Shown: piece by piece, positions 26,901 to 41,900 of the stretch
Layout: each line of letters opens with the position of its first letter
Position numbering within the stretch: position 1 is the first letter of the stretch
Source of the DNA: Varanus komodoensis
Taxonomy: Eukaryota > Chordata > Lepidosauria > Squamata > Varanidae
DNA: 64,000 nt
Assembly (NCBI RefSeq): GCF_004798865.1
Contig: NW_025335568.1
Coordinates: 56,767,868-56,831,867 of the forward strand
Direction: 5' to 3'
The notes under the pieces: model-generated
The model's input: the letters and a program-made list of their open reading frames with translations, nothing else
Told to the model about the DNA's origin: nothing
Database searches by the model: none
Translations under genes and position numbers: made by a program

Positions 26901-29900
26901 TTTGCCCTGAACAAGGGGACATGTTAGCACTGACTGTCCCTGGATTGTTACTCAGGTCCCCTCCAATGTATGAGCTGTACCAGAAGAATGATGAGGAAGT
27001 TATCAAGGTTCAACAGGTAGTGCAGTGAACTTGTCCAGTGTCCCAAAGCCACAGTAGTTTCTTGAAGGCCTGCCAAGGCCCTGTAACCTTCAGCTTGTTT
27101 AAAAGAGCACCAACAGACGTAAATGCCTTCAAGTTGTCTTCCCCAATCATTGTGTAAAAAAGCTGCCTTTGCTGTACAAGCAAAGCTCTTTATATTCTGA
27201 ATCTAAATTTCAGCATTAAATTCAACAAATGGTATGTCATCTTTGACACAAGTGCTTTCTGAGGTTTAGATCTGACTACTTACTTCACAGGGTATGTCCC
27301 CATTAAGTTTGGAGAATAAATGTTCTAGACTAACCTCATGCTGGTCCAATAAAAAGGGGAGGTCCAACAGAATGTGACCACGTAGTGTGCCTTTTCAATA
27401 ACAATGCTGTTAGCTGGGCCAGTCTTAATGTCTCCTATTGTTTGGGAGTGGGTGCAACTGATGCTGATGGAGCAGTCAATGAACCAGAGGACCAGCAGGA
27501 GAACACACCTTGTCTGTTCATAACACTACACAAGAATTATCCCAGCCCAAACCCAGGAGGCTCAAGACCAAATCAATCTTGATTTGCATTAGCCATTGGC
27601 CTTAGCATATAAAACATAAATGTTAAAATATAAAATACAATAAAAGCAGATATTCAAGATTCAGAATGCAGAAACATTCATAGAAGAAAGACCTGTCCGA
27701 TGGACCCAATGCCAGAATATGCAGCATATGGTGAAGGATCCATATGACAGACATAGTTTGAGACAGAATTCTTACACAATTAACCAACCCTACCTATCCA
27801 CCTGTGAGCTACAGAAATAATATTGCCAGACTATCCATGAAAGATTGCAAAGATCCAGTCCTCAGTAGCATACAGTTTCAGTGGATAGACAAAGAGAAAC
27901 CCTTTTGCTGGATTGGATTCCTCCATGAAGTTGCACATCACTTCCTCTCCTAACTGGCAGGAAAAGCAATGGTTTTCAGTAATCTCTACTGTTAATTTAA
28001 ACTACAGATCAGAGACAGGGCCAGTGATGCAGGAAGTAAAGGCCTTGTCCACAGGAAAAAAAGCAGGGCCTCTTCTCAATGCACGCACAATTCTTTGCGT
28101 GTTACCCACTTGGGGGAAACATGCAGCACACAAAGATAGGAACTTGGCTGATGCGCAAAGGAGCAGGTGCCCTTCCATGTCCCAGCCAAGTCCATTGCAG
28201 GCCACTTCTATAGGTGGGGCATAAGGTGTTCAAACTTGGGGAGCCAGCCGGTGCCCAAAGGAGCAGCTATTCTTTCCAGTGCTGTGTGATTCCCCTTCTC
28301 TCTGCTGAGAGAGGCACAGAATCCCATGACTATCACAGGGATGGTCCAGTATCTTGAATGAGTGGGGCCGCACCCACTGACCTCTTCTAGTCCATTAAGG
28401 GTTTGGAGGGGTGAGATTCAGCTCCTACCCTTGTTCTAAGTAGTAGTAAGACCAGCTGGTAGGTCCCAGGAATCATAGCAAGAAACAAAATAGCTCCCAC
28501 ATGCTTGAAAGCTTGCCAGTTCCTAAGCTAAAGCAACCCAAACAACTGACTGTACCTCCACCATAATTGGGAAAACGTTTTTCCATTTCAATACAATGGA
28601 TGTGAGATGCAGTGAGTGTACAGTGTTCATAAGGAGAACGAACTGAACTCTGGTGCTGTTGTAGTTGCACCCTTGTACACACCTTTCATTTACACACCAC
28701 TTTGAGAATTCAATCTTCACACCATCAGAGATGCTGACCTTCACGGTCAAGACTTTCAAGTTCTCCCCTCGGTTAATGGCTAGAATCTAAATGGGAAATA
28801 TAAATGATGAAAAATATATGATGCACAAAATTGCCAGAGATGAAAAGCTTAAACCAGTCAATACTTTTAAAATTATACTTATCCTGCTCTTCATGGGACA
28901 GAACAGGGACACATGGAAGGGCAACTGATTTGCACTAGGCATGAAGCAATTTTGGACATCCACATGGAAAAAGAGGCTGCATGGCTGCAGGGGTGCCGTG
29001 ATACCTTGGGAACAGAGAACAAGTGCAGCAGGTGGACTTGTGGGACCCACTGCAGCTTCTTTGGCAATCTGCATGAGGCCACAGATTAGTAGGGAGGCAG
29101 ACTGAACCTAACTAGATGTAGGGCCAGAGCAAAACGTGGATAAATCACCCCCATTCGGCCATTCCCTTTTCTGCCAGAGGTGCCACTGAAAGCAGGGCAC
29201 ACTGACAAGAGCCCCCTGGTCTTCCTCCGCACCTGCCTCTCACTCTGGCCCAGACAATGGTGGTGCTGGGTAGAGGCCGGCTGCAGTCTCCTTGTTCAAT
29301 GGCTCTTCAGCTAGCTGCCAAGCAAGCAAGCAAGCAAGCCGCAGCCATGGTGAAGCATGGGGAGCAACAGCACTTGACAACAGGAGAAATGTAACAGCAG
29401 GCTCCCTAAGGAAGGGGACCCACCGAAGGCATCTTGCCCATCAGCCCTCCAGGACGTGGATCTGGCACTCATCTCTATTGCCAGAGGTTTGAACTGATCT
29501 CAAACAGAGGGCTTCAGAACAGGGTTGAGGGGCACAGGTTGCTGACCCCAGGCTTAAGCATGCAAATAGACAATGCTTCTCAGAACTGAGATGTGGCTGG
29601 AGGAGGTTGCCAGTGGCTGGAGGTCTCACCTCTTGTCCCTCCCCCAACTTAAGCAAGGTCAGCATTATGCAAAACAGCAGAAATTGCACAGTAATTTTTG
29701 CAAACTGAGAAGAACTATGCATATGCTCAATTTGTAGAATGTATACCATTGTAGAATTTGTCTTGGAACAAAATTTGGATCCCCTAGATTAATTTGGATG
29801 CAATCTTGAAAAAAAATATACACTGCTCCAAGAACAGGTTTATTTTCATGCAGAACATCCAGCTGTAAATGTAAGGACCTTACACTGTAACACAGATTAA

Positions 29901-32900
29901 AAAATATATAATAAAGGAAGGACTGTCTTCCCTCATACAAGTCCACCCAGAATTTAACATCTCTAGGGGTGGCCCTTGTCTTGGTATTGCCACAATAAGA
30001 GCCATACTTGGTGGGGACACAAGAAAGGGTCTTCCTGGTGGCTGTTTCCGCCCTCTGGTTCCCTCTGCTAAGGGGGAACAGGTTGACCCAATCTCTGGTG
30101 TTCTTCTACCAGCAGGCAAATGCTGTTTTATTCAGGCAAGCTTTAGGTATACAAATTGGCATTGTTTTGTTTGTACTGTTTTATTATGTATTTTATTATA
30201 TTTGTTTTTACACTATGTTTTAAGTTTTCAATGTTTTTTCAGTGGAGGAGGACTACATAAACTACCTTGGATTCCTCACAAGAAAAAAAGGATGAAATAT
30301 GTCTGCAATGCAATAAATAAATAAATATAGTAAGAGTTTGTGAACATGGTTTGTAATCTTGGTCATCATGAGCACTGTTTGGGGAGTAAAAGCCAGGATA
30401 TCAAACAAATGAATTAATTAATAATTAAAAGAGTGACCATGTTCTGTTACATCTCACAGAAACAAGTGCCGTTTAAATAGCCAGATGAAAGAAATTTTCA
30501 TTAGCATGTTCAAAGCGACATGAATTGGTGAATCAGTAGATCAACCAGCTGTCAGTTTCACTCAGCTACAGTACAAAGTCTAAGAGAATTAACACACTGG
30601 TCAAAGCTGCGGCTACTGGACAAAACACACTAAAACAAGTCTATGAAATGAAGCCAAATTTAAACTCTCCACAGGGCAACAGGATGGATGACAACCAAGC
30701 TAATCACTTTAATTTGTTGAAGTTCAACCTGTGAGGTTTTCTTCCTAGCCCCAGGGAAATGTGTGAAGAGCTGAAACATTCTATTTATTCATTTATTCAC
30801 CAGATTTATGGAGTGCTCCATTTTCAGGTATGGAGATCTCAGAGCAGTGAACACTAAAAGATGAAATAGAGAAAAGAATAAAACAATAGGTCAAAAACAC
30901 AAGTGATTAAACCATGACTGATCCGTTCAAGAAGACTTCCCAGTCATGGTTTCAGTAATTTTTTTTCTGAATTACTGACCTTCCAAAAATAAAAAGGTTT
31001 TCAGGAGGCAGCAGAAACATTACAATGCTGGATCTGCCTGACCTCCAGGAGGAGGACTTCCAAAGAAAGGGAGCCTCTACACGGATGGCCCTTCTCCAGG
31101 TGGCCTCCATATGGAACCAACTGGGACATGCCATCTGAAGACCTTGGTGACCAGGTTGGTAAGGAAGCAGCCACTCTCTCATGTATCCTGTATTTAGGGT
31201 TTTATGCACTAGTACCAAACGCTCAGACCTGACCTGACCTGATAGGAATCTAGGAGTACCCCACACAGTGAACCCCATCCAGAACAGGCCCCTGTACTTG
31301 AGAACCACCCACCCATGGGAGTTCCTTCCTGCCAGATTCAGCTTCAGTTTATCCAGCCCATCACTAAATCCAGACTCTGATCTAGAACTTGCACACCTTC
31401 TCCTGATTCATTTGTTACAGGGCTCCATTCATTTTTGTGGCTCCAAAATCTCCAAATGACTGCTCCACGTGGCTTCAAAGAGAGGCTGTGAAATGCCACA
31501 GCTGAGTTGCCAATGAGTTGTCACCCTGTGTTACTACAGGAAATGAACCCTGCAATTCAGACTTGAACCACTGTAACAAAATGCCACCAGTGCTCAGTCC
31601 TCAGAAGCAATACAGTTGATGGTATTAAGGGCTGATGAGCCAGAATTAACAGGGTCACATTCCCGGCTGCCTCTCTCCTAATGAAAGCAATCCAACAAGA
31701 CAGGAGAGCTCCATGGATGAGCCACCAATGGCTTCACTTGTTGGGTGGTACAGAAATGAAATGAAATGAAAAACATGAGAGTTAGAGGAACAGGATAGAA
31801 GAGGAACAGAGAATAAACATCTGCAATCCATTCTGTTCTGGTGTCTTGAACCCCTGTCTTGTATTTTTCTGCCCCAAGTCTTTGGAGTTCTGGTGCTACC
31901 TCCATGGGTTCCTATCTCAGAATTTTCTCAGCACATCCTTACTACACTCACAGATTCTTAACACCCACCCACAGTACAAACATATCTTCAACCTATCAGG
32001 GCCTGGACAAATACAATCAATTCAGCACAAGCACAAATTGTAGCTTTTGGTTATAACCAGCCTCTAGTCACATATAGGACAATTTCCTTGCCAACCCACC
32101 AGAGGCAGACAGAACCACTTCCACTAGTTCATAGTATCTCCATGTCTCACCTACAGCTTGGCAAACACTTCCCTCTGCTGCTCAGTTCTCACCCAGAGGG
32201 AATCCACCAGAAGCTTCTACCCTGGGCCTTGTCTCTCGCCCAGGTTGGGCAGCTGCTCATAAACCTCAGGAAGACCTGCTATCAAACACTCCTCCCCTCC
32301 CCACATTTAATAGATTTGGAATCCAGGCTTTTAATGCTATTATTGGCATTTCCCAAAGAAGCAGCGGTTAAGTACAGCGATGGGGTTCATCATTCCAAAC
32401 TAGGAATTCAACTCACAATTCTAAACCAGACTAGTACAGACATGGAACATGAAATGGACACTAGATTTTCAATGGAAAATCTATGTCAGTTCATCTATGA
32501 CACTGCCTTATTCCAAGCCATTCCAGTGACTTAATCCAGTGTGCGTTAAAAAGACTAGGTGGAAGCCCTTCAGATCCTCCCTAGAAAAACAGTCCTTGGT
32601 CCAAGGTCTTAACAGTCTTCATTTGATGGGACTTCCTGGCCACTTGGGCATTGAACATTCCATTTGCCTCTCTGGAAATTAACCACTAAGACCTGATGAA
32701 GAGCAAATGCAACTCTATCACTTCACCAGCATTAAGGAACCAGGAGCACCTTGCAACCTCCTTCACACTCTCTTCCCTTCCTTTTGCAGCCTGCCCACTC
32801 ACTTCTATCCACTGTTCCAAAGTTTAGAAAGTCGCTGGAACAGATATTGCATGGATTCTGAACTGCCTTCAGCTTCAGAGACAGATTCCATTGCACAAAA

Positions 32901-35900
32901 AGCTCTCTCAGGCCATATTCCAGTAGTAAGTGGAGCTGGGTAAAAAAAACCCCCTACAGCATATTTTAGCTTAATATTCTAACTACTGGTTAACTAAGCC
33001 TTCTGAGAGGCATTTCAAGCTTTAAAATGTGTGGGGGGGGGTACCAAAGCCCAGAAGCCATCCTTTTAGGTGTTCCAAGCTTTAAATCAAACGTTGATTG
33101 ATTGATAAATAAATACCTCAGGAACTCTGGAGGTTGGTTTGGCACCCTACAAAATGTAGATTTGGCTTCAGAGTTGCGTGACACTAACTACAAGTACCTC
33201 CAAAACTGAGAGAGACTGAAGGGGGAGGCATGCCTACAAGTGAGGGGAGCAGAACATACTATTCGACAGGGAACCTCCACTCATTTTACTGCAGTTAAGC
33301 AATTGGGTAGCCTTACATCTGTCCCAAGTCTGAGAAGTTGCTAGATCATATAAAATTTTGTATCCCAAGCTGCTTCCATGGTAGCCCACAAACCCAAATA
33401 TTTTCTTCCATTCTTCTCTCCTCACATCAACCCAATGAGTTGGGTTAGGTGGGGAGAAAGTGACTGGCCCAGAGTCACCCAAAGAGCTTCCTGACTGCAT
33501 GGGATTTGAACACAGGTATCCCTGATTGTAGTCTAGCAATCTAACCACTACTCCAAACTGGCCCCTATTGAATCTCATTGCTGGTGGAAACTAACCATTT
33601 CCATGAAAAAATAAGTATGCATTTCAACAGCCGACACAGAGAAAACAGATGACTGCTATATATATATTGCTGTCCATATGCTCTAGAAAGGAAACAAAAC
33701 CATGTATTTCTGATACGTTGGACTTGCAGAAACCATTAAAAAGCTGTTAAAAGTTGACATTCCTGTGTTGTTGCACATGTTGATGTATGCTATAGGCCTT
33801 CATTCCTGTCACGAACAAGCTTTCTGTGTCAATCATGAACATTAATTCAATCACTAGCTAACTCAGACACGTCACATATGTTAAACACAATGGTCTAAAA
33901 ATGACCTGGGGACACTGCACCAATTTATGTTCCGCAGCTTTTCCTCTGCTGGTTGACATACCGGGCCTGACATATCACTGAACAACATAGCAAAGAGTAA
34001 AAATTACATGTGAAATATTATAGCATCTGGTACCTTGACTGCCAAAGCAAATGCAAGGAATTAGGAGGATACGTATTTATAAACAGAACAAAACAAAACA
34101 TTTTTTCTTCTTTATCCTGCTCTGACAGGGAGAGAAAAAAGCAAAAATGTCCATCGCCCAAGTGAAATCAAAATTACTTGTATTTATTTTTTTAAGAAAA
34201 CAATGTCATCTGATACTGCCCAGAGAGCCACTTCTTCCAACTCACAGGAATTTGCACTAAAGTATCCTCTTTTCAAGCCCCTGAAACAAGCTGGTAAATG
34301 CTGGTTAGAGAATAGCACTTGCTCAACCTCTGCTCTTCCACAAAAGAAAAGGACAGAACAGATTGCTAGAACCCAGCATAGACTAGAGAAATTAAGGGTA
34401 GGCAAAAGTGTCAGAAAAGCCTAACTAGTGATCAGTGTTTGGGAGAAAGCAGCAACAGAGATCCAGGCAAGGACATTTGGGGGACATGCCAGAAACAGAA
34501 CAGGAAAGGTTTAGGGACTGCTGGATCCAAAGTCAGTTCATTCTCTGGACTCAATCCACAATGTGGGGCAGGGAGAATATGCCTGCTTGGAAAGCTTGGA
34601 TGCTGAACTTGCAACAGACTGAAGTGAGTTCAGTTTTTCAGGAATCCATCCTACAGATTCCACAGTAGATTGGTCTTTTCTGAGTTGTACAAATTATGTG
34701 AATGTATAGATCAGTTTTTAACTGTGCAAGTGCACAGGGTGCACTTGTTCAAGTGGAACAAACTTTGCACACATCCCTAAAACAAAAACCAGATTCTGCC
34801 AAGGCAAAGATGACAGAATGATGCATAGGAGGAACCAGTTCAACAAACTTTGCACATCCCTTCTTGGAACTGGTGTACATGGTTCAGTGCCAAGGAAACA
34901 AATCAAAAGGGCTGAGGAGGGGAAAAAAAGAGCAGCTCTTCCACTCCATCTTCTTCCCTGGTTGCCACAGATTCTCTCTCCTCAACCCCTATAAGGTTGC
35001 TCTTTTACAAAAGAAAAAGAAGGCTGGAAGCAAAAGTGGAGCAGGGAAATGGATGGCACATGAAGGTGCCAGAAGAAATAGGAAAGGGGATTAAAGTTTG
35101 GAAGGAAAGAATGGGCACAATGAATCGATACAACAAATGAATGAATGAATAAATCGATAAGAGAGAGACACTGAAGCTTGCACATTGATTTGAAGTAACC
35201 AGCCCATGTCTGGCAGCTGGCCAGTCATCTTTTACTTTTTGTGTATGTGTAAAGACTCATTTTGAATCACAGCCCATGTGCACATAAGTATGGAGGACAG
35301 GAAATCTATTTGAAAAGGTTCAAAAGAATCCAGGAGGAAGGTGAACTGCAAGGTTAGCAACTAAATCCTCAAATGGTTTTTCATGTCTTAGTGAACTGAA
35401 GGACAAGCAAAAGCACAAGCTAGAATCCATATTCCAGAGACTCTGTCCCACTGCAGATATAAATTTTCCCATTCTCCTGTACATGCTGAATAGATGGGGA
35501 GACTTAGACATTCCTGTTCTTTATCTCCTGTGCAAAGTTCTTGCACCCTCACCTTTTCAGCACTGGCTGCAGCATGGCACTCCCTTATTAGAGTTCAAAG
35601 CTGACCTGAAAGCTTCTGGTACAAAGTTAACCATAGAAGTATTAACCAGGGAACAACAATGTGGGACCAAAACTCCTATCAAGCCTTCACCATTTGCTAC
35701 CCCACCCAGGACTGTTGGGAAATACAGTCCCATGAGTTGCCTATCCTTGGTATTAACCTTCATGCAGAAATAACAATGCACCAAGGTTAAAACTGAAAAG
35801 AGAAAGGGGGGATCATATGGAAGGAAGGGGATTAAAGATCCAAGATGCTCCTGATCTGTTAATCAGGGTCGGTGTCAGACTTGGGTCCCATTCAACATCA

Positions 35901-38900
35901 GAGCCTCTGCAGTGTCCATGCTCCCCTGATCTCCACTAAGCAAAGTGCTAATTTCATTTCCTACAAAAACCTAAAGCAATGCTACACTGGGAGCATTGTG
36001 GGAAATTTTACATGGTGGTCATCCAGCACTGAAGACCTAAAATGAATTTCCAGGGCTTGGGGGGATGCCCATGGTCATGAATCTGGAAAACGTTTTATTG
36101 ACAGAAACTCTGGGGTGTTTCTTTCCAGAGCAGTCTTTAGAGTTCAACTAGATTTTTTCTAGAACAAAATATATCTAGAAAAAGAAGAAACAGCACTATG
36201 TAACTATAATCCTCTGCCACAGGATTCCCTGACCTATTTGGGTCAGTAGCCACACTCAGAATGTCATGTACAGGCTCGTGAAATGGAGGACAGTTTGCCC
36301 CTTCTTCCAATGACTTCCACTGTGGACTTGGCCAGGCACAAAACACTCATCCCTCAAAAGTCAAACTGATGAGACTACACAAAAAGTAACCAGAGGAGGA
36401 GGAGGAAGTGGGGTCTGAGTTCCAAACTACAAAAGCACTGCAACCCAATAAAGAATGCTGACAGACGAAATTTCGCTTTGCAGCATGTTAGCCTCCCAAT
36501 TAAAGAAATAAGCAAATCTAAGGAAACAAAACACGGGAGTGAAAAGGAGCCTGGCTGTGTCAAGAGAGATATTCCTGGGCCAATTGGTGTTCACAGTTCT
36601 CAATAAGTGGAAGTGGTTAACGCTTCTCTGAGGGAGGGTCGAGTGCCTGCCCCTTTAAAGGAGGCGGTAATACGACCGGTCCTGAAGAAAGCATCACTGG
36701 ATCCAGAGATGGCCACTAACTATAGACCTGTGGCCAACATCCCGTTTCTGGGCAAGGTGTTGGAGCGAGTGGTGGCGGGACAACTCCAAGCACTCTTGGA
36801 TGAAACTGATCATCTGGATCCTTTTCAGTCCGGCTTCAGACCCGGGTACAGTACTGAATCTGCCTTGGTCGCCCTGTACGACGACCTGTGCAGGGAGAAG
36901 GACAGGGGGAGTGCATCCCTGTTGGTCCTTCTGGACCTCTCGGCGGCTTTCAATACCATCGACCATGGTATCCTTCTGGATAGGCTAGCGGGATTGGGGG
37001 TTGGAGGCACTGCTTTGCAGTGGTTCCGCTCCTATCTCAACGGTCGATTCCAGAAGGTAGTGCTGGGGGACCATGTCTCTGCGCCATAGCAGCTATGCCA
37101 TGGAGTACCACAGGGCTCCATTTTATCCTCTTTGCTGTTTAACATCTACATGAAACCGCTGGGAGAGGTCATCAGGAGGTGTGGGCTGCGGAATCATCAA
37201 TACGCTGATGATACCCAGCTCTACTTCTCGTTTTCCACTAATCCAGGTGAGGCAGTGGCTGTGCTGAACCGGTGCTTGGCCGAGGTAATGGACTGGATGA
37301 GGGCCAATAAACTGAAACTCAATCCAGACAAGACGGAGGTCCTGTTGGTTGGCGGATCGGGCTTCGGAGAGGGTGGATTTGACCTGGTCCTGAATGGTGC
37401 AACACTCCCTCTTAGGGACAAGGTCCGCAGCTTAGGAGTACTCCTCGACCCGGAGCTTTCTTTGGAAGCTCAGGTGACAGCGGTGGCGAGGAGCGCCTTC
37501 CTTCAGCTTCGGCTGATTAATCAGCTGCGCCCCTACCTGGAGTACGACTGCCTGGCGACGGTGACACACGCGCTGGTGACTTCCCGCCTAGACTTCTGTA
37601 ACGCGCTTTACGTGGGGCTTCCCCTGAAGACGGTCCGCACACTTCAATTGGTGCAAAATAGAGCTGCCAGGTTGCTGACGGGGATGGGGCGTTATGCTCA
37701 CACGACTCCAGTCCTCCGTCAGCTTCACTGGCTTCCCATTGAAGCCCGGGCCCAATTCAAGGTGTTGGTTATGACCTATAAAGCCCTAAACGGCTTGGGT
37801 CCTGGCTACCTGAACGAGCGCTTACGTCCGTATATGCCCGACCGCCCCTTGAGATCTGCGGGAGAGTCCCTTCTCCGGGAACCCTCCATGAAAGGAATTA
37901 GGAGAGTAAGTACTCGGAGGAGGGCTTTCTCTGCGGTGGCGCCCAACCTATGGAATTCACTCCCCAAAGAGGTCCACCTGGCACCGTCGTTACTGGTTTT
38001 TCGGCGCCAGGTAAAGACCTTTTTATTTAAACATCATTTTAATTGTTAAAATATATGATCTGGCCAGGGCAACTTCTTCTTCCTTCTCTTTCCTCCTCCT
38101 ATATTCTTTATTTACTTTATACTGTTAATTTTAATTTTATATTATTATGTTTGTATCTCAGTGTATTTTTTGTATTTTTGTATTTAGTGGTAATTTATTA
38201 TGTTCTATTGTATTTCAATGTATTTTATTGTGTTGTAAGCCGCCCCGAGGCTTCGGCAAGGGGTGGCATAGAAATGTTATAATAATTATAATAATATAAT
38301 AATAATAATAATATAATAATAATAATAATAATAATAATAAGCTGGAGAAGCCGACTCTGCACTGAGAAAATTATAGAGAATGCAAGAGAGGAAGAATAAA
38401 AAAGATACTGAACGCATTTTTTTCCACCTTGATGATGGGAACAATAGCACATATGAGAAGTTCACGATTCCATTACATGCACATGCACATCCCAACCATC
38501 CTTTCAGGTCACCTTTAACTGCAATTAGCTAACCTTTTCTTGCTGCTTCAGACCAATTTCAAGTGACAGGTTTGATGTCGAGTGGCTCAAAGCATTCTTC
38601 GATCATGTGGATGCTCTCTGAGCTATTCCACACAGCAACGATTGACACAGGAGACACAGCATCATCCGAGATGTCTGAGGTTACATTTAGAATGCAGCAG
38701 AACAAAATGGAATGAACTGGGGCATAGGACACGACTCCAGAACTAGATGGGGCTGTTTTAAAGATGAGGGAGAACAAAATAAGACTTCCAAACTCTTGCC
38801 AGTCCCAGAAGGAAACTATTAAATGTTTTATTTTTACCTAGCCACTGTCCTGGAATAACAAAAGCATGTTCTTTCATATCTCTGGAGAAACAGCTTGCTC

Positions 38901-41900
38901 ACACTAAAGGTCTAGTGCCTACTTTTCCAGTGAGTTAATGAATCACAACCATGACTCAGTTCCATGAGACTCACTACCATCCATCAAAGCAAATTTATCC
39001 CATTCGTCCACCTGTCAAAGCAAACAAGCTGCCAGGAATGGGGCCTTTTTGGTAGTGGCCCTATTGTGGAATAGGGAATTCCCATGGATGTTAAATAGAC
39101 CCTATCATTTGCAGTCAGGAAATCAAAAGACAATGAGACTTGGAAGGGCAGCAATGAAGGAACTAGAAAAGGTAATCAAGTCCAGGGACATTTCTACTAG
39201 TGAACAAGGCCAAAGTCATCCACACGATTGTATTCCTCATAGCTATGTATGGGTGTAAAAGGTGGACACTGAAGAAAGCTAGCAGAAAGAACACTGATAC
39301 ATTTGAAACATGGTGCAGCAGGAGAACTTTGTGAATACCCTGCACATATAGAAAGACAAACAGGTGGTGCTAGATCAAAGCAAGCCCTAGAAGCAAAAAT
39401 GACAAAACTGAGACTGACATACTGTAGGCATGTCATGAGATGGCAAAACTGCTTGAAGAAGTCTATCATGCTAGGGAGAATCAAAGGCAGGAAAAGAAAA
39501 GGAAGACCAAATGTGAGATGGCTTGACTCCATAAAGGAAGCCTTGAGTTTACAAAAGTTGACCAGGGCTTTTACGGATAGGATGTTTCTTTCATTGAGTT
39601 GCCATATGTTGTGGACAACTTGACAGCACATGACAGCAACCACCACCACCAGGGTGCCATCTGCTGCCACTGCCCTATCCCCTCAGGAGTCCCTGTTACA
39701 CTTGCTATAAGTTAGAGATGACTTGACAACACATAACAACAACTAGCCCTATCACTGCAGGCTTTCTGGTAGGCCTCCAAACCTCACTTGTTTACCTTGG
39801 CCTGTAACAGAGTTAGGATTTTCCTGAGGCCATGATAGTACTGTGTCTGGTTTTAACTGTTCATTCAGATTTTATCATTTGCATTATTGCTCTTTGTTGT
39901 GTTATGTTTTATCATGTTAATCTTGTTGTATTTTGCCTTGGGAAAGTTATTCTGAAAAGCAGCTTCGAAATCTTGTAAACGAGCTAACACACTCAGGCAA
40001 AAATTAGTTGGTAAACCTGTTCCAGTTGCTACTTCCCAGCCTAACCGAATGCTCCGGACTGTTGCATGGAGGAAAAAGCATTATCCTCATGTCTGCCACC
40101 CTAAGCTTCTTGAGAGAAGAGCAGAAAATGTTGGGCTGGAGATGTCACAGACAGAGAGAGAGAGAGAGAGACTTAAGTTAACCAGAGCTGTTGAGTTCAG
40201 CTGGAAGAGAAAACGCTGGCTCAGTTCAAGCCAAAAAAGGAAGCTACCGACTTCTCTCTCTGGCGCACAAAAGAGGAAAAGGAGGGAGAGGTGAGTGTTT
40301 CAGGGCTTGTGCACAGAACATTACGGTTTATGTCCAAATTAGCCCCAGAGCTTCCTGCAGTATAAAGCAATTAATTAATTAAGCCTTTCTCAAAGAACAT
40401 GGGAGGAGGAACAGACCATCATCATGGGGGACAGAAAAGACAAGTATCAGACCTTTGGATAGGGATAAATTATGGTCAACAGACCTGCCACCCTGGCCAT
40501 CAGTATCCTCAGCCTCTTATTAACAATTTACCTGGTCACCACAGGTGATCAGGAATTGCATGCAGGTGAGTAAGAAAATGGCAGGGGGTGGGGTAGCAGA
40601 ATTCTCCTCTGCCAGTCTGCTTGGTTTCCATGAAAGCTGTGATGAGAACCAGCACAAAATGACTGTTGGATCTGCTTGATGGAAAATACAGTCATTTTAT
40701 TTGCTTCTTAAAAAGACAGTAGCCTACATTTCCATGCTGATTGCAGAGGATGGAATTTTCTTTCTTCCATGGCCAGCCTAGAAATGTAGGCTACTAAAAG
40801 GTTGTTAAAAAATAAAAGAAGGCTAGTAGCTTTTTTGAGCTGTACAAGGCTGTACAAAGTAGCCAGTGACAGCTTGGAATAAAACATTATAAGCGGCTGC
40901 ATTAGATGAAGTCCTAAAACATATCTCTGCCTTACAAGAGCAATCTTAGTCCCCTCCTGGGTTCACATGCTTCCCTTCTGGCATGGCTGTGAGAAGTTCA
41001 GAAGTTTTCACTTCCATTTTGTATTAATCACAGGTTATCATACTTTGGCCACCTAATGAGGAGGAGGGACTCCCTGGAGAAGAGCCTAATGCTGGGAACA
41101 ATAGATGGCAAAAGAAGAAGGGGACGGCAGAGGATGAGGTGGCTGGATGGGGTCACTGAAGCAGTCGGTGTGAGCTTAGGTGGACTCCGGGGGATGGTGG
41201 AGGACAGAAGAGCCTGGGGGAATGTTGTCCATGGGGTCGCGACGGGTCGGACACGACTTCACAACTAACAACAACAAAGCAACATCATACTGTCTGAACC
41301 CAGACAACCTTAACTATACTTAGTGGAAAGAGCCCATTTCAAAGCAGCTTATGAGCCTGGCTTACTTTCACTAATAGTTAAGACAGTGTAGCCTTTGACA
41401 ACATAGTGGTCAATCTAAAATTAAGACAGAAGCTGAGCATTACCTCATGCCTTCCATGTCACAGGAGAGGAAAACACTCAAGCCACACCAGGGGGTGGGG
41501 GGAAGTAGCCGTGTCCCAAATATAGGCCTACATCATTTACAACAGTGGCCCAAGAAACTAAACTATTCTGAAATGTTCATACACCCAGGTCAATAGCTAA
41601 TTAAAAAGAAAAAAATAGTCAAGTTCAGTGGGGCTCCTACAAGAGCAAACTCATAATTTGCTGATGGGCTGTGAACTCTGGATGGTTCCTGTATAAGAAA
41701 CCATGATCTGTCAGTGCAACTGACTTCACACAACACAACAATCCATGACTTAACAATAATCTACTGTTCACTGACAACCCACACTCAACTGGTGCTCTGG
41801 TTTGTCACATTATATGAACCCAGCCAGCATCAGTAGACTTATTTATTTATTTTTAACATTTGGTTATTTTTCCAAGACAAAAACGTTATCCTAGGCAATA

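Noticed and set aside
32088-32534. 148-codon frame in intron 9
   Set aside because: No homology that I recognise, and codon and residue use look random.
36607-38049. A host gene encoding a reverse transcriptase
   Set aside because: 5'-truncated LINE ORF2 with a tail microsatellite and an in-frame stop; it is a retrotransposon copy.
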